Assembly: GCF_030272615.1 (NCBI RefSeq)
Contig: NC_081415.1
Coordinates: forward strand, 107,824,406 to 107,888,405
DNA from: Cryptomeria japonica
Lineage: Eukaryota > Streptophyta > Pinopsida > Cupressales > Cupressaceae
Direction of reading: 5' to 3'
Length of the DNA stretch: 64,000 nt
The position numbers and the translations under genes are program-made. Position 1 is the first letter of the stretch. Each line of letters opens with the position of its first letter. This document shows positions 59,575 through 64,000 of the stretch, in pieces. The notes under the pieces were generated by a model, which was given only the letters and a program-made list of their open reading frames with translations, ran no database searches and had not been told where the DNA came from.

Positions 59575-61110
59575 CTATTAGGGTTCGTGTGTGGTCATGA
59601 GGGGTCACACATGTATCAGGGGTCCCGTGTGGTCCTGTGTGACCCCTCAGGACCACAAACGACCCCTGATAGCATGTCCTGAGGTGTGTGTATGTGTGTG
59701 TGTGTATACATCCTAAGGTATATATAATTATTTTGTATGACCCCTTAGGACCACACAAGGCCCCTTACGACACATATGCACCCCTTAGGACCTATTAGGA
59801 CCATATAAGACCAAATGGTGTCGTAAGGGGTCTTATGTGGTCCTAAGGGGTTACACATGTGTTCTAACACATGGGTGACCCCTTAGGACTACACAAGGCC
59901 CATTAAGACACATGTGCACCCCTTAGGACCTATTAAGACCACATAAGACCAAATGGTGTCGAAAGGGGTCTTATGTGGTCCTAAGGGCTCACACGTGTTC
60001 TAACACATGGGTGACCCCTTAGGACCACACAAGGCCCCTTACAACACATCTGCATCCCTTAGGACCTATTACGACCATACAAGACATATATTGAAATTAA
60101 TTAAATTGTATATGCAATTGTAAATTAATAGCCCTTAGGACCCCTTAGGTCCACACAAGGCCCCTTATGACACATGTGCACCCCTTAGGACCTATTAGAA
60201 CCACATAAGACCAAATGGTGTCGCAAGGGGTTACGCATGTGTTCTAACATATGGGTGACCCCTTAGGACCGCACAAGGCCCCTTACGACACATATGCATT
60301 CCTTAGGACCTATTAGGACTACATAAGACCAAATGGTGTCGCACGGGGTCTTATATGGTCCTAAGGGGTCACACATATGTTCTAACACATCGCTGACCCC
60401 TTAGGACTACACAAGGCCCCTTACGACACATCTGCATCCTTTAGGACTTATTAGGACCATATAAGACATATGATGAAATTAATTAAATTGTACATGCAAT
60501 TGTAAATTAATACCCCTTAGAACCCCTTAGGACTACACAAGGCCCCTTACGACACGTGCACCCCTTAGGACCTATTACGACCATATAAGACATATGTTGA
60601 AATTAATTAAATTGTACATGCAATTGTGAATTAATACCCCTTAGGACAACATAAGGCCCCTTACGATACATGTGCACCCCTTAGGACCTATTAGGACCAC
60701 ATAAGACCAAATGGTGTCAAAAGGGGTCTTATGTGGTCCTAAGGGGTCACACATGTGTTCTAACACATGGGCAATCCCTTAGGACCACACAAGGCCCCTT
60801 ACGACACATGTGCACCCCTTATGAGGTCTATTACAACCGCATAAGACCAAATGGTGTCGTAAGGGGTCTTATGTGGTCCTAAGGGGTCACACATGTGTTC
60901 TAACACATGGGTGACCCCTTGTGACACATCTGCACCCCTTAGGACCTATTAGGACCACACAAGACCAAATGGTGTCGAAAGGGGTCTTATGTGGTCCTAA
61001 GGGGTCACACATGTGTTCTAACACATGGGTGACCCCTTAGAACCACTCAAGGCCCCTTACGACACAACTGCACCCATTAGGACCTATTACGACCATATAA
61101 GACATATGTT
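59575..61110 (+). repeat. Composite tandem array, 120-150 bp units with palindromic motifs
   Basis: Units share ccccttaggacc, acaaggccccttacgacac and gcaccccttaggacctatta. Two variants alternate. One adds agaccaaatggtgtcg, aaggggtcttatgtggtcct and cacatgtgttctaacacatg; the other adds agacatatgttgaaattaat. About a dozen exact copies of ccccttagga are present, many facing the inverted form taaggggtc, so single strands could fold. No coding potential. Confidence 0.9.
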
Positions 61111-61657
<547 letters not shown>

Positions 61658-61669
61658 CTCACTCACATC

Positions 61670-62820
61670 ATGTCTGATGAGCCTAGATCACATAACACTA
61701 GTAGTTCTGAGCCTAGTGTGCATCCTCCTAGGAGTGAGTAGACGTCACATAGGTCTGCCACAACTCCATAGGAGAGACAACAACTCTACAATTAGACAAC
61801 AAAGGCACTCCAATGTGCCCTAGATCATTTAAATATTACATTGGGAAACATGCGTGATCAAACAAATAAGCAAAGGGGTGAGATAATTAAACAGGAGCTA
61901 CTTCATATGATTGACCTCATTGACAATTATAATCCATATGACGAGGTCAACGTAGAGGAGTTCTATAGATCCCTTTCACATAGTGTACGTGGTACAGTGA
62001 AATGGGACACATTGAATGATAGGGTCCCCACAATTGATGTGAAAACCATGTTTCCTCATTATCAGGCCTTTGGTAGGGTGGAGGGTTATATGCCTACTAG
62101 GTGCACGGATGCACTAGTAGCACCTTTTATATATCCTAGGTGGTTAGCCACTCATCATAGTTGGCCCCAAAAGGATGAGTTGCCCCTTTATTTCTGCAAA
62201 TCATTATTTGCAAAGTTTCATTTGCTGGATGACGTTGACTACACAAAATTTTCAGATAAGTTTAGACAACCAGGTGCACCCCCGCCCGTTACTAAGCGAG
62301 CATTGACTGGTCCAAACCTTGTGGTTCTTCCCAAGAGTGCGGACCTAGCACATGTTGCAAATAGTGTACTAGATGACACTTGACAATCCCTCTTTTCCAG
62401 TATTGCTACTATAGCCACATAGGTGGATGAGATGACATTAGAACAGGTGGGTATATATTTGTTGCACTCTCATACTAGAATTCATGATGAATCAATGAGT
62501 GATGATCCATATGTTCGAGTAGACATACCATCGCCAATGGATGTTGCACACATGCATGACATAGATCCTTTACGATAGATGAGCGCATGCTTATCCAGTG
62601 ATCTCTTGGATTCATATCAGGACATTGCTATGGAGCATGGGATCCCACTAGAGGAGGCCCCATCATTTGTTAGGTATGTACTTGGTAGACTGGGTGCTTC
62701 TAGCCGTGGTTGTGAGCATACAGATTCTCAGCCTACTATTGTTGCACATCCTACTGCCCTGCCCCAACATACAATAGTTGGTTAGGATACACCTCCTCCT
62801 CCTGTTTATACATCAATTGG
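61670..62820 (+). pseudogene. Unrecognised ~380-codon frame broken only by stops
   Basis: From the ATG at 61670 one frame stays protein-like to the LINE junction at about 62820. Stops: TAG 61739, TAG 61769, TAG 61793, TGA 62381, TAG 62420, TAG 62576, TAG 62783; no frameshift is needed. The N-terminus is Ser/Gln/Pro-rich and low-complexity ([20 protein letters not shown]). The middle (61841-62380) is globular: EIIKQELLHMIDLIDNYNPY, PTIDVKTMFPHYQAFGRVEG, LVAPFIYPRWLATHHSWPQK, LPLYFCKSLFAKFHLLDDVD. The C-terminal part has MEHGIPLEEAPSFVRYVLGR and a Pro-rich end. I do not recognise a family. It may be a transposon-encoded protein or a host gene fragment. Confidence 0.55.
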
Positions 62821-62821
62821 C

Positions 62822-63990
62822 CCATACAAGCTTTGCACCCATGGCCAAGTTCATTAAAGATAATTGATGAATGCCTGCACCCACCAGTTCTTTGGGTAGA
62901 CTGCTTTTCTGCCAGGCAACCAAGTGAAACTTATCTTTTTCACCTACTTCATTCCACATAAATTTCCTCATGGTCCAGATGAGGTTATGTTTAACAGTCT
63001 TAGGGAATTTTAAGTATGCCATTGAGAATACAAGGATTGCAGCCAATACTAAATTGATCACAGTGATTCTCCTGATCGAAGATAGCCACTTGCCCTTCCA
63101 ATTTTCTATCTTTAACTTTTATTTTGCAATCAATATGTCCCAATAGCTAATCTTGTTTAGCCTTGTAAATAGGGGGGTGCCCAAAACCCTTCCTGGGAAG
63201 TTTGCAACCCTTAGGTTTAGAATCCTAAACAGGGCTCTTTGAAGCCTTGATTGTGTATTGACGAAGAAGACTTTTGATTTATTGCAGTTAATGCTTTGCC
63301 CTGATGCTTTGCAGTATTTATCCAGCAAAGATTTAATGATTCTTTCCTCACTCCTACTCGAAGCCCCAAAGAGGATTGTGTCATCCCCAAATTGGATGTG
63401 AGTAGTATGCTCAACCCCATTTCCTCGTTCACCCCCACTCAATGCCCATCCTAGTACAAACCGTGAATAGATCTACCCAAGGCCTCTACCATAATGATGA
63501 AGAGAAAGGGGGAGACTGGATCTTCCTATCTTATTCCTTGGGTGGAGGAGAAAACACCATGAGTAGACCCATTTACTAGCACAGAGAACTTTGGGTTAGA
63601 TAGGCAACTCCTTATCCACTTAATCCAACAATCTCCGAATCCAAATTTATCCAAGACTTCGAAAAGGAATTCCCTATCCACTAGATCATATGATTTTAGA
63701 ATATCGAGCTTTAGAATCATGTAGGTATCCTTGGTTTTTTTGGCAGAGTGAAGTGTTTCATGGGACATGATGATACCTTCAATAATCAATCTACCCAAGG
63801 TGAAACTACTTTTCTCATGAGAAATAGTAAGATTGATAATCCATTTCAACCTATTTGCAATGGTCTTTGTTAAATTCTTGTATACTGTGTTACAAAGGGA
63901 AATAGGTCTAAAGTCCCCCATCTCCTGAGGGTAGCTCTTTTTTGGGATTAGAGATAGAAAGGTGTGATTGATAGCTCCCAGCATAGCCAT
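62822..63990 (-). pseudogene. LINE reverse transcriptase fragment
   Basis: The frame 63526-63990 reads LSLIPKKSYPQEMGDFRPIS, LKLDILKSYDLVDREFLFEV (catalytic Asp, with S where A is usual), and VFSSTQGIR then TAG where Gln is expected. After a frameshift near 63450-63525 come HIQFGDDTILFGASS (catalytic DD, 63119-63442), SINCNKSKVFFV and RVLGTPLF. A further stop at 63119 precedes 62813-63061 with VINLVLAAILVFSMAYLKFP and a GAKLVW end. RT fingers, palm and thumb are represented; the endonuclease is beyond the window. Confidence 0.88.
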
Positions 63991-64000
63991 CTTTTTTCTT
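62822..64000 (-). mobile_element. L1-type LINE fragment, extends past window
   Basis: Minus-strand ORF2 piece of a second plant LINE, differing from the one at 1-5820. Its left edge cuts the frame at GAKLVW, so the zf-RVT region and 3' end are missing: unusual, since LINE copies normally keep their 3' end. A later deletion or rearrangement is likely. It interrupts the unrecognised frame. Confidence 0.88.

Noticed and set aside
59336-59758. 140-codon minus-strand Cys/Val/Tyr-rich frame
   Set aside because: Lies over tacatacata microsatellite and the start of the tandem array; no conserved composition outside the repeat.
59575-61110. CRISPR-like appearance of evenly recurring short motifs
   Set aside because: Units are contiguous and themselves similar, with no unique spacers; a plant satellite-type array.

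Overview
This window looks like intergenic DNA from a large plant nuclear genome, most likely a gymnosperm. I infer this from layered Ty1/copia-type LTR retrotransposons, plant L1-type LINEs with DUF4283-like ORF1, several pol-less LTR elements, long microsatellites, and no intact host gene. No rRNA, tRNA, CRISPR array or prokaryotic feature was seen. Nearly every coding stretch is a decaying transposable-element reading frame.

Layout. (1) 1-5820: minus-strand LINE whose ORF1, endonuclease, reverse transcriptase and C-terminal zinc-finger region can be followed through many in-frame stops and one frameshift. (2) 5820-11815: two same-orientation copies of an AT-rich LTR-like repeat flanking non-coding DNA with a 22-24 bp minisatellite. 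(3) 11816-35573: one copia element, here called P, swollen to 24 kb by insertions. These are an ORF1-only LINE (12879-13850), a 7.2-kb LTR element C with G-patch remnants but no pol (14587-21791), a 0.2-kb LINE tail (22155-22353) and, inside P's 3' LTR, an antisense copia element G (26357-34857). G carries in its own 5' LTR a solo LTR of a third family (32367-33939). Several target-site duplications are legible. (4) 35574-38720: about 0.8-kb pyrimidine-rich tandem units that switch to purine-rich DNA with (GA)n. (5) 38767-41801: antisense copia fragment F. (6) 41802-49760: LTR element E with a coiled-coil, multi-zinc-knuckle gag and a second ORF, split by the compact non-autonomous element D (43188-47556). 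(7) 49771-53829: further copies of the region-2 repeat, inverted. (8) 53830-58790: purine-rich block, then an AT-rich tandemly duplicated segment with at most exon remnants. (9) 58795-62820: GC-rich exon-like block with a splice donor, microsatellites, a composite palindromic tandem array, and an unrecognised ~380-codon frame broken only by stops. (10) 62822-64000: a second LINE fragment.

No working pathway is encoded. What is informative is the insertion chronology, the transition-type decay of reading frames (Trp, Gln and Arg codons turned to stops), and several elements that keep gag-like genes but lack pol. The most interesting candidates are element D, element C, the ORF1-only LINE, the two-ORF element E, and the unrecognised frame beside the tandem array.
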